Shown here one piece after another: positions 1-15,622 of a DNA stretch of 42,500 nucleotides (positions within the stretch are counted from its first letter, which is position 1; every line of letters starts with the position of its first letter). Below the pieces are notes generated by a model. The model did not search any database. It was not told where the DNA came from and was given only the letters and a program-made list of their open reading frames with translations. The translations under genes were made by a program, and so were the position numbers. This DNA is from Sphaeroforma sirkka. Lineage: Eukaryota; Opisthokonta; Ichthyosporea; Ichthyophonida. Where the stretch lies: the NCBI GenBank assembly GCA_001586965.3, contig LUCW03001058.1:1-42500 (forward strand). The letters run 5' to 3'.

Positions 1-3277
<3,277 letters not shown>

Positions 3278-3330
3278 CTGTGTGGATAGTACATAGGGAA
3301 TCGACTGATTACGAATCTTCCAGTATTATA

Positions 3331-3502
3331 GTCTAAAGTACATCAAAATGTAGTACAAGTTTCTAGTTATGGTCTGAAGCATATTTAAGCAGTACAAACC
3401 TTTTAGACTGTAGTCTGAAGTATACTGAAACATAGTACGAACCTTTTAGTACTAAAGTCTGAAGTATATTAAAGCGCAGTACGAACATTTTAGTGCTATA
3501 GC
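3331..3502. repeat. imperfect 41-45 bp minisatellite, four copies
   Basis: Units starting near 3331, 3372, 3413 and 3458 share the core GTCTGAAG, then a TATATT-like part, AGTACGAAC and TTTTAG. Spacings are 41, 41 and 45 bp. It sits just upstream of the first resolved ABCG exon, in presumed intron or 5' flank. Confidence 0.75.
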
Positions 3503-4285
3503 TCAGCTCGCCAGATGTATTCTACACTTGAATTTGAAAATAGAACAGTAGCTGCGTGTCGGCCCTTCATATGGTCCATGAGTATATATAGATAGTATAA
3601 GTTAAATTTCATTCCTATATGCATATGCGGAGGCAATAAATTTCAAATACTATTGCACCAACGACCAAGCTGGCGTGCGTGCTTGTATTGATTGGATATA
3701 AACTAGTCTATCGTGTAATGCAACCATATGTGAGAGATTTATGTATAGTCCTGGGCGGCAGCTACGAAGCGCATATGCATATTTGAGCTCAAATTATATG
3801 CACAACATGTGAAAATTACAGAACATTTGCTAATGGATATATAACATGCATGTGTGATTGTGTGCTCTATTCAAACCAACCGACTCTGGGTTTCAGACAA
3901 ATGCGCAACAACGTACAGTGTATACTCTCCGCTCATTTTGCAGAGCTTTGAAACACAATCTGAATGATTCGATAGAAAGTGTGTGCATGATATGCTTGAA
4001 GGTACATGTGCATATTTATAGTAGTTTTCTTTCTGTATCCTTGCTGACGTGAACGCTTTATCGATGTTGATAGGTCCGGCCAAAGATCTTGACCAGAACC
4101 ATCAAGAAGTGTGCCGAGGCGAAACAACATAATATATTGAATACTATACACGAATTTTACCATCAGGTTAGATCTCGATTTCCCGAGCAATTCCGAATAA
4201 AAAGCCAAGTTGTATACTTATGCAGATATAGTGCTGGTGTATGTAGGGATATACTCGATATGTGAAAGGCGACCATATATACGTA

Positions 4286-4552
4286 TCAACGTACAAGTTT
4301 ATGTATGCTATATACTAACGTCTTTGCATTATACGCTTTCCAAGTCGATGTACACGTAAGTGCACACGTTAGTGCATTAGACATACACGGCTGTTGACTG
4401 CGCATCGATTCGTTGCGCGGCATGCCCTCCTCTAAATCTGTTTCTGACGCCATTTTCAGGTCAGTTGCAGTGTCGTTTGCCTCTGCTAGGTGGCCACCCG
4501 ATTCGGTAGACCTATCCAGATTCAGACTCACAGTGCTTTCCTTAGTCGGCAT
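4286..4552 (-). CDS. possible 5' exon of the ABCG gene (tentative)
   Basis: This reading frame opens with Met at 4552 and encodes a Ser/Thr/Glu-rich, hydrophilic stretch for about 50 residues before becoming less protein-like. It lies upstream of, and on the same strand as, the ABCG exons, and many ABCG proteins have such a soluble N-terminal tail. Several GT dinucleotides could serve as donors, but the best-looking ones (GTGTATGT near 4395 and a GTGAGT early in the frame) do not keep phase with the acceptor at 3278-3279. Either another small exon lies between, or this is 5' untranslated sequence. I infer it from position and composition only. Confidence 0.3.
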   Translation of the reverse strand: MPTKESTVSLNLDRSTESGGHLAEANDTATDLKMASETDLEEGMPRNESMRSQQPCMSNALTCALTCTSTWKAYNAKTLVYSIHKLVR

Positions 4553-4559
4553 CTCCCGA

Positions 4560-5916
4560 TTAAGTGAATGTAATTAGGTATGCACAGGTACAAGTGTGTG
4601 TGAATGAATACACTATTTGTAAATACATGAAACAGGTTAGTGTCAGCTGTGTACAACTTTTTTTTTACCAATGCAGTAAACGTTGAACGTAAATTCTAAC
4701 AGATTGTTTTATACATTTCAACGTTAGAAATCTGCTCACTTGAGAATCTATTTTTTTTATTAAAAAACAATTGAAAATTTTACACGAAAGTGTTTCAAAT
4801 AGCGTAAACGTTATCGTTGACGTAAAAGAAGCGGTTTACTTTTTAAAAATGTTTTCGCTTCTATTTATTAAAAAAAACATATGTTTGAGTTAAAACAACA
4901 AGAAACAAACTGAGGCTCAATAAAAAAATAAATTCGTTTTGTATTGTAGTACAATAACTATTGTCCCGCCGTCCCAGCCACATTCACATCCATATATAGT
5001 AATATTTTTGAATCATAAAAGCCTGTGATTTTATCATAGCCGCTCCCGTCCGGGCTCTCCCATAAAAAAAAGACATTTATTTTATATTTTGCCTCTTTGT
5101 GCATAGAAAGTAAGAACCAGCCAGGTCGTTCATAACATGATTTCCACCCGGAACCAGCCAGGTCGTTCATAACATGATTTCCACCCGGAACCAGCCACCT
5201 CTATTAACCTGATTTCAAACCTAAATCTTTCCAAAACTAGCCGTTCATTTTTTTCTTCCAATATGAATGGTTGCTTTTGGCAGATGAGGATAATGCCAAA
5301 ACTGATGAGTTTTCAAAACGACATTCTGGATATGTGGTGACCCTATGTTTATATATTTAAAAAAATACATAGGTAAAATGCACTTTTGCCCGGCCCAAAT
5401 GATTATTACACTCTCTAGAGGTAAAATGGACTTTTTCGGCAGCATACACAGTATGAAAATACTTTAACCCATAAAATTTTGACAGATATTGGGATCGAAA
5501 GGCCGAGGAATATGGAGGTCAAAATTGTCGAGTTTTCGGTTTTCACCTTTGGAATTGCGTGTTATAGCCAATATATCGCTCCAAAAGACCCGAATTGTAA
5601 AACGATATTTTGGCTTTTTTAAGGTCTGCATAAAAAAATTAGCCGAATATTATTGATCTATAGGTTGCGCAGAGCCCAAAACTGTTCTCAAAATCGATTC
5701 TGAGTGACTAGAAGAAGAAAAAAATAGGTTCCCCATTCCCCCAGTCCCCAGAGGCCCAGACCCAGTATGTGGTCCCTGGGAACGACCTGGTTCGTATTTA
5801 CTGCTGTCAGTGCTGTGTAGATACTAAATACCATATTTAAGAAAAAATATTCACTCATAGCTTGACAAGGATTCAAGATTATTTTTTTAAGTACGGATTA
5901 CATTCTACTTTTAAAT
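4560..5916. other. intergenic, AT-rich, between ABCG and DUF1295 genes
   Basis: No gene is recognisable here. The stretch holds A/T homopolymer runs (4660-4950), two copies of an AACGTTGAACGTAAA-like motif near 4676-4700 and 4800-4825, and a 37-bp tandem repeat at 5114. Short frames in it lack family signature or composition. It should contain the upstream region of the ABCG gene and the 3' end of the DUF1295 transcript, both on the minus strand. Confidence 0.6.
5114..5199. repeat. 37-bp tandem repeat, about 2.3 copies
   Basis: The unit beginning AACCAGCCAGGTCGTTC recurs at 5115, 5152 and (partly) 5189, an exact period of 37 bp. The first two copies look identical, implying a recent duplication. 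Confidence 0.9.
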
Positions 5917-7044
5917 CTATTCAGTCTTCGCATCCTCTACTACAGGCCATCCAGGCGTCATATGGTGGTCGGCAAATGGAACTAACATATGTATGGCCTT
6001 AGGGAACATCACAGGTACAACTTTCTGATATTCCTTATAGGTGGGACGGCGTGTCACTGAGCCAGCCTCGGCGGGTTGTGCACCGGTCCAGTATACTAAA
6101 CAGTCGTAGAAGAACCTTACTACCAACCATAAGCCAACCAGTAAAAAGGGTACGCTCCAGTGTTCGTTCTGCGGCATCCATGTCTTGTAATCAAGTACCG
6201 TTGGGAGGCCCATCAGTGCGAATGCAAACCAGCAGGACAGTTCCCCAAGGTAGTTGGGGTGGCGTGAGAGAGTCCATAAGCTGTATTTAGGTGTATCGAA
6301 AGGTGCATAGCCCAGAACGGCTTGTTTAAGTACCGCTTTCTGCTCAGGCGTGGCAGTTTTTCCTTGTGTGCGACAGTCAGTGCGAAACAATTGCTTCTGT
6401 ACATCTGCATAGCTCTCAAAGAACCAAGAAATGCACCACCAGGCAACTCCTAATACTTCCAGGAACAATAGTGATTCCGACGTATTTGCCGTGGCTATCA
6501 ATAGTGGAGACGCAAGTACCACTATATTGGCAAAGCTCTGGCTGAGTGTTTCTTGGAGCATTTTCAGCACCCACCATGACTCTGGGAGCTTTTCATGGTC
6601 AACCCATCTCACTCGGGCATACTGATACCGGGATAGATCATTTTTGAATCGGTACGGATAAAACATTACCAGACCACCTGCCAGCATACGACCTCCATGG
6701 AATATCATGCACGTGCAGATAAGCAACTTACGTAGCCACCAACCCTGTCCATATATCAAACAGTTCAACCCAAGTACAACCAAGCCTGCGGGCCATCCCA
6801 GATCCACGTAGCACATGTGTGAGGTGAGCAGACAGGGAATCTCGACCACGACGGTGAATAGAATCAGTTGGCACATGGCATTCCACATGAACAGTTCGTG
6901 GATAGAGGGGAGTGAGAAAAGCACGCATGAGACCACCACTGCGACGGCCATGTCTATTGCTGTCAGACGCTCACCGGCCTTGCACAGCTTCCAAACCTTA
7001 TAGGCTAGAGTGTGGTGTACGTTTTCCTTAGTTGTGGAAGACAT
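5917..7044 (-). CDS. DUF1295 / steroid 5-alpha-reductase-like integral membrane protein
   Basis: An uninterrupted 375-residue frame runs from ATG at 7044 to TAG at 5917. The diagnostic part is near the C-terminus. FFESYADVQKQLFR (an E..AD.Q...F motif) is followed by WTLSRHPNYLGE at about residues 258-270, the shared core of the DUF1295 and steroid-5-alpha-reductase C-terminal families, where it forms the cofactor-binding loop. Hydrophobic segments through the first 210 residues and again after the core suggest 7-9 membrane spans, probably in the ER. Length is at the long end for DUF1295. Family relatives reduce double bonds in steroid or lipid substrates with NADPH, or are uncharacterised; the substrate here is unknown. 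No intron is needed, unlike both neighbours. The Met at 7044 is followed directly by a hydrophilic lead and then the first span. Confidence 0.88.
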   Translation of the reverse strand: MSSTTKENVHHTLAYKVWKLCKAGERLTAIDMAVAVVVSCVLFSLPSIHELFMWNAMCQLILFTVVVEIPCLLTSHMCYVDLGWPAGLVVLGLNCLIYGQGWWLRKLLICTCMIFHGGRMLAGGLVMFYPYRFKNDLSRYQYARVRWVDHEKLPESWWVLKMLQETLSQSFANIVVLASPLLIATANTSESLLFLEVLGVAWWCISWFFESYADVQKQLFRTDCRTQGKTATPEQKAVLKQAVLGYAPFDTPKYSLWTLSRHPNYLGELSCWFAFALMGLPTVLDYKTWMPQNEHWSVPFLLVGLWLVVRFFYDCLVYWTGAQPAEAGSVTRRPTYKEYQKVVPVMFPKAIHMLVPFADHHMTPGWPVVEDAKTE

Positions 7045-8056
7045 ACTACCGTGATTGTTCTGTTCCGTAGCTACTAATAAATTGGTTTAATTTTCAAGAC
7101 TTTTTTAGTCCAGGTTACATATAGATACAATTTAGAAAGCCATGAAAAACGATATAATATCGTGTAAAAAATTAAAGTTATAGTTCGTCCGACTGTTAAC
7201 TGTGGCTGCAATACTGCAAGTAAAGTGTTTATTTATATACATCGTGAACTATTATTGTAAAGTATCGCTTATACATAGCTGTATTTTTTTGAAGTCATGG
7301 TGACTGTCTTTGGTTCGTATTACTCTGTGAGTATGTATTGTCTACTTACTTTCTAGGGTTTTTTTTTAAAGACTTGCTATGAGAATGAGGGTATATATAT
7401 ATATATACAAGACTGTATTCGTTCGCATCTTTAGCATTATCACGTGTGATCATATCCAACTTGAAATAAATACAAACAACAAGAGGTTGAACAAGCAGGG
7501 CGGTCCGGGCCTGGGTCTTTCTACTATTTATTAGTAGAGACTAGAGACTGAGAGTCTACAACCACTCTACAGCACTATGTCACTGTGTGGGGATAGCATT
7601 TGTTTTTAAAAACAAATATTTAAAAAATACATACTGTGAGTCCAGGTGAGTCTGTGACTACTAAATAATGTGACTACTTCTAAATTTGGCTGTTGCTGGC
7701 TCAGAACTGTGAATCTTTTAAAATTTGGACTATTGAGCAATTGTAAAATGCAATTAAAAAAGATTTAGCTATTAGGTCCCTCAGAACTCGTTTTTATTCA
7801 AATAAGCAATAAAGTGAAGCTTTTTATGCCCATTTGAGACCCTGTACATGAATATAGAAAGGCCCGATACAAGAAATACTATGTGATACCAGCAGTAGAA
7901 GAGGTATGGTTATTTTTAATTCATTTAAATACTTGCACTTTTACTTTTGAGGCGGAGGCCCCCGCCAACAACAACATCAACAACAAAAAATAGAAATCTG
8001 GACCGAAACGTGGACCAAAATTGAAATTTAACGTAAAAGAATACTAGCAGTCGAAA

Positions 8057-8094
8057 CCCCCCCAACCCCCCAACAACAACCAAACCTCCCCCCC
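8057..8094. other. C-rich tract with three C6-C7 runs
   Basis: Runs of 7, 6 and 7 cytosines (8057-8063, 8066-8071, 8088-8094) are separated by AA and by a CAA-rich spacer. The minus strand is therefore G-run rich and could fold as a G-quadruplex if the heptamers split into two triplets. Confidence 0.6.
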
Positions 8095-8336
8095 AACAGT
8101 TGCAGTTTTACCATGGGGCGCGCTTTCGCAAACCAAATATTGAAATAAGGGTACGAAAACCCAAAAATAGAAATTAACCTAACCCTCTCTTTTCAGAGCT
8201 TTTAGTTATCCACCGTCGTCAGTGGTGTTTTATCTATTTATGTTGAATTTGTAGTACGGACCTCGGAAGCCGCCCTGTCGAGAGGACTAGGGCTGATGGA
8301 TGGATTGAGGCAATGCCTTGTCCTACTTGAGAAAGG

Positions 8337-8412
8337 CTAGGGCTGATGAACCCTTAGAAGTTGATCTTTGGATGCTAGGGCTGATGAACCCTTAGAAATT
8401 GATCTTTGAATG
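8337..8412. repeat. 38-bp tandem duplication
   Basis: Two adjacent copies (8337-8374 and 8375-8412) begin CTAGGGCTGATGAACCC and end TTTGRATG, with only a couple of differences. A partial, more diverged start of the unit (CTAGGGCTGATGGA) lies at 8287. Confidence 0.88.
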
Positions 8413-8486
8413 GACTATGAGCCTGTGAGGTCAAAGAATGGAGACTTTCGAGTTTAGACATACATAAAAAAGTTGACAGTTTAGAC

Positions 8487-8920
8487 ATATATATAAAAGT
8501 TGACTTTTCAACGTTATAACGGATTTTTGTTTGCGTTGCAACGTTATTTGGTACATTTTGTCCCGGATATTGTGACCTGGATAATGCACCTAGTACTGAA
8601 ATTTCGGTCTCATTTTTTAATATCAACATGTGTCGTCAAGACAAATTCTGGTATGTTTATGCTTACTACTCGACCTGAAATATGGCCCTACTAGTATAAA
8701 CGAGACAATGAAATGGAAGTATACGTTTGATTTTAACGTTTAACGGATCATTTATTTGCGTTGCAACTTATAACGATATAGGCCCTGAGCCAAGTATTAT
8801 AACGTTTGGCGTCATATATATATAAAAGGTTTGCTTTTCAACTTTTAACAGATTTTTTATTAGCGTTGCAATGAACTTAGGTATATTTTGATCTGTATAT
8901 TGCGACCTGAATAGTCCATT
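8487..8920. repeat. three diverged copies of a CGTTGCAAC-bearing repeat
   Basis: Segments at about 8487-8587 and 8812-8920 align over their whole length: a TATATATAAAAG start, then TTTTCAAC, a TTTATTTGCGTTGCAA core, and TTGTGACCTG / TTGCGACCTG at the end. A shorter copy of the core lies at about 8727-8776. The long copies look roughly three-quarters identical by eye. They resemble other AACGTT / GCGTTTACGTT motifs in this window, so this may be an old dispersed family. Confidence 0.65.
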
Positions 8921-9218
8921 CTAAATTTTTTAGTTAAGCTAGGCCTGCGGCCCTGAAACCTGCAATATTTAGATGTAGACACATAACAGTAGTGAGTAAT
9001 TGAGCATGTATAATAGCAATTAGCAAGTAGTGAGGTAGTGACTCTATAGAAAGAGACTAAATGCTACCGACTTAATATACGGATTTACAGAGTTTACGCA
9101 CGCGTGTCGCGTGAGAAGTGAAAGAAGAGGAAGGTGGAACGTTTTATTAATTTAAAATAAAATATATATATGAATCACAAGCCGAAATCCCGTAATATTT
9201 AAAAGTATGTCTTTGGCG

Positions 9219-9720
9219 GACAGTGGATACTGGACAAATATGTACTGGACGGTAGACGACATTGGACAGTGGTTAATGGTTATATATATATATATATATT
9301 AAAAAGGGTGAGTGTGTGCCTGTCGGCTGTCGTTAGTAGTACCGTACAGTACTTAACTATTTTTGAAAAGCAAATATAATACTAGCTATGTGGTGGACAG
9401 TGGACAGTGCCACAGTGGACACTGGACAGAGGACAGTGAACAGTGGACATGTTATTGGACTATGGACAATAGACAATGGAAAATTGATAATGGACAATGG
9501 CCACTATCACACTACTAGAGACACCATGGACAATGAACAATAGACTATAGACAATGGACAATGGACAATGGACAATGGACAATGGACAATGGACAATGGA
9601 CAATGGACAATGGACAATGGACAATGGACAATGGGCAATGAACAATGGACAATGGACATTGGATAATGGACAATGGACAATGGACAATGGTTTGGACACT
9701 GGACAATAGACAGTTGAGTA
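9219..9720. repeat. heptamer minisatellite, unit GGACAAT
   Basis: The core at about 9540-9690 is a nearly pure run of the 7-bp unit GGACAAT. Flanks on both sides carry degenerate GGACAGT / GGACACT versions as far as 9219 and 9720. Frames reading through it give only a 7-residue repeat, an artefact of three units making 21 bases. Confidence 0.93.
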
Positions 9721-9840
9721 GACAGTTGATATCCGACAGAAAGCATCCTCATCAGCCCTCAAGTTACAGGACATTGGGTAAATACTGAACACTGATGACT
9801 GAGTCACTATTTAGTTATGATTATATACAAGTGTAGTGAC

Positions 9841-9930
9841 TCAGACTGCAGTCAGCACTCTCAGCAGTCAGCACCACTCAGCAGTCAACAGTCTGCACTC
9901 AGCAGTCAACAGTCTGCACTCAGCACTGCC
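9841..9930. repeat. short minisatellite, GCAGTCAACAGTCTGCACTCA-like
   Basis: About four imperfect units of roughly 18-22 bp are built from CAGTCAACAGT and CTGCACTCAGCA. The last two full units are nearly identical. Confidence 0.75.
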
Positions 9931-10042
9931 AGACCCAGTGTTATTTCTAAGTGGTGAGTTGGTAATTTGATGTCATGGTGACTGGACGACAGTATTTTTT
10001 TTTTTATAACTTTGTATAGAATCAAGAAAAATATGGATTTTG

Positions 10043-10072
10043 CACTCGGGACTCGGGACTCGGGACTCGGAA
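10043..10072. repeat. heptamer tandem repeat, unit ACTCGGG
   Basis: Four consecutive copies of ACTCGGG are unusually G+C-rich against the surrounding AT-rich DNA. This is a second, unrelated 7-bp repeat within 400 bp of the first. Confidence 0.85.
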
Positions 10073-12127
10073 ACACTTGAATTCCTGAAAGCAATAAAAT
10101 GGACCATGTCGGCTATGTCTATCAATAATATATCGAATAAAATCGAACTTCAACAGCCGGTTTTAGGTTTTTTGAGAAGTAATCCTCTGATAATTTTTTT
10201 TTTTTTTATTATAAAAGGCTCTATATATACTTTCAAGTTTGTTGTTTTTGTTTTGTTTTTATTACTTACAAAACGAATATTCCTAGTGCTCAAAGCCTCC
10301 TAAAATAAAACAGACACTATGTGTTGCACTATTGCTAGCCGTTCTACTCTCTAGAGTAGTAGGTCTCCATTTTTTGGGGGGGTTAGGGTAATAGGGTTTA
10401 GTTGGCGCATACTCGCATTGTCGCGTGAAGAGTCGATTTATTACTCAGGAATTCTAACTCTACTCTCTTTACTAGAGGGAGAGAAGCTCCCGCTTCTCGC
10501 AACGATGATTTTGTCTCTTTCTCTCTCTCTTGTTGTGTGTGTGAAACTGTGGATTGTGAAATCAAATGCAAATATTGTGAATGTGATTCGTACAAACTGT
10601 ACTATTTTTATTTATTTATCGTTTGCTAATTTTATTTTTGTAAAACAATATATAAAACAGACAACAAAATATGTATTTATTTATATATAACATGTGTAAA
10701 ATCTTATTTCTCAAGCTGAGTCAATCAACACCTGTGTGTTTGTCTTGATAATCTTTGATATTTTTTATTTTTTTTTAACCCAATGGCACTTATGACTAAG
10801 CTCGTGTATAAGAGCACTTATATATTTCTCGTAGTCTAGAGAGTCTCTCGAGTCTCGACTCTCAGAGTCTCGACAGTTATTCACTTGTTTATACATCGGA
10901 AAATATACTATGTATGCTGTTGGGCGCATAATGATGTACTATGTCATAGGAGTCATGAATTACTCTAACAATCGTGTCAGAATAAATATACGTTGTCCGG
11001 AATTCTGACTTCTGTGTCTAAAATTCTAAATTCTAAAACTTGGAACTTGCAGACTTCGATATTTTTTTTATTTTTAAAAAACAAATATATATATAATGTA
11101 GGCTCTACTCTACTGAGAATAAATAGTAGCCAGCTCCCGCCTGCGGCTGCCACTCCTGCCAGGCTCTAAAATATTAAAATCCATTCCATAGCCTTCTAAA
11201 AATTGATACAGTCTAAATTCTAAAATCATAAATACATATGTGAATCCAGTCCCAGAGTACCAATTGTTTTTAATAAAAAAAGGTCCACACGGCGCATGCC
11301 CGAAGGTCGAGGAATCAAGTTTCAAGGGCCAAAACTCCAATTTTTACAACTTGCGGGTCTAAATATTTATAAAGTGTGTATCATGTTCTTCTGATCATAT
11401 TAAAACCGTTATAACGTTTTAAAGTTGAATAAATATGCGTTTACGTTAAACTTTTATCCCGTACCTTCATGGGGTTTAAACCCTAAAAATCGCTGTCATA
11501 GTGGCCGCAGTCTTAACAAATCTAATTCTTAGGCTCAGTCTCAACCTAATAAACCCTAAAACTTTAAACGTAAACGCAAAAAGTGTTGTTTTTACGCATT
11601 TTAGAGTATATCGGGGGCAAATCGACCATGAAATTTTCCAAATTGGCACCTGAGAAATTGACCTTGTTTAATGACAAGGCGATTTGAAACTATTCACAAC
11701 TGACACAAAGTGGAAATTAGGACAATTTGTATCAGTTAGGCCGCCACAAAAAATGTACCTATTTGTAAACCCAAGGACTATATTTAGGATAAACTTTGAA
11801 CGTAAACGCTTATGTTTCTTTGCGTTTTAGCGGGAATCAAAATGAGGTTTGTTCTCAACTCTTAAGTCTCAACTCACTATACTCTACTTCTCAAGTCCTC
11901 AACGATTCACGGTTTTGTCATATTATTTCTATTTTTGTATGAGGAATGATGAGGGCTGAGAGGCGGCATTGGCGATTTGCAACGAACTTGTAATAATTTT
12001 TCTAAATTGGCGATTGAAGGCAAATTCCTATGTAGCTGAGCTATCATAAGATGCGACTATTCCTTCATATTTGTTCTTCCAGCAGTATATAGAGATCGTG
12101 TAGTTGAAAGAGAAATAAATCAAGTAT

Positions 12128-14899
<2,772 letters not shown>

Positions 14900-15622
14900 T
14901 CTGAAGTCACGCATCGCTGGAGGATCTGTATTCGTCGACTATTTAGTATTTATAAGCATATACGTTAAATGTTTTTATTTATTTTCAATAATCTTCGCCT
15001 ATATCTGGCTTGAGCATGGTTGAGTTCACGATATGACCTTACGTTACTTGGCTTGAGCACGAGTGTCCGCACAGACGACAATATCACCCTGTTAGTAATC
15101 CGCTTCGAAAGATTCGTGTTCCTTCCAGGAGGAAGGCAGGGCTGTATATACGTTACATCCCCTTGACTTGGTTTAGCGCGTGTAGTAGTCAAAGACGTGT
15201 TCACGAGAAGCTTTCTAGCAAACGTCTAGATTATCATAGAATAGTATGTTCGTTATGTTCTCAACCACTTACTCAGTAATCGATGATCATCTCAGCCTCG
15301 ATGATATGTGGAATATCTGATCTGATGATCGCCATGTGGATAGCACGGGTGGTATTATATAACAGAAAGTAGAATTAACATATCTACAAGTGGTATACAA
15401 CCTTGTATACAAAAGCTGAACCCACGACTTATGATAAAAACGTTTGATAACCCGGTATACCCGGGTCGTGTGACTCTCCCTGAAAAGTTGAACTTTGGCT
15501 ATAACATAAACCTAATCTGTCCTGCTCTATAATCCGACTATGGGACTCTCCGCTGCCATTGGCATGGAATTAACGTTATAGCTGTCGTTCAAATGGATAC
15601 GACATTCTCTGTAATCATTTTA
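14900..15622. other. unique-sequence spacer between TspO-like gene and satellite
   Basis: This is the 3' flank of the TspO-like gene followed by about 600 bp of non-repetitive DNA with higher G+C than the intergenic DNA to the left. A GATGAT-rich patch lies near 15280-15340. A short minus-strand frame (about 14965-15204) is basic but has no recognisable motif. I see no supported gene. Confidence 0.5.

Larger units (their letters stand above)
7045..12127. other. 5 kb intergenic region of AT-rich DNA and small repeats
   Basis: No conserved coding frame is visible. The region holds the promoter side of two divergently transcribed genes (DUF1295 leftward, TspO-like rightward), a C-rich tract (8057-8094), a 38-bp tandem duplication (8337-8412), three diverged copies of a CGTTGCAAC-bearing repeat (8487-8920), a heptamer minisatellite (9219-9720), short minisatellites (9841-9930 and about 10043-10072), a 20-bp perfect palindrome (7598-7617) and AACGTAAACGC-type motifs (11438-11830). 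Specific entries follow. Confidence 0.7.

Noticed and set aside
3871-4208. Minus-strand frames between the ABCG exons and the possible 5' exon
   Set aside because: No similarity to ABCG N-termini and no convincing splice sites in phase.
9460-9807. 115-residue frame with a 7-residue repeat
   Set aside because: The period equals three heptamer DNA units; it is the minisatellite read in frame, not a repeat protein.
10372-10402. Telomere-like GGTTAGGGTAATAGGGTTTA near a G-run
   Set aside because: Only two imperfect units, no array; not evidence of an interstitial telomere.
11110-11340. 76-residue minus-strand frame
   Set aside because: No family motif, poor coding composition and no partner exon; likely chance.
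14965-15204. 79-residue basic minus-strand frame downstream of the TspO-like gene
   Set aside because: No recognisable motif and it overlaps the presumed 3' untranslated region on the other strand.
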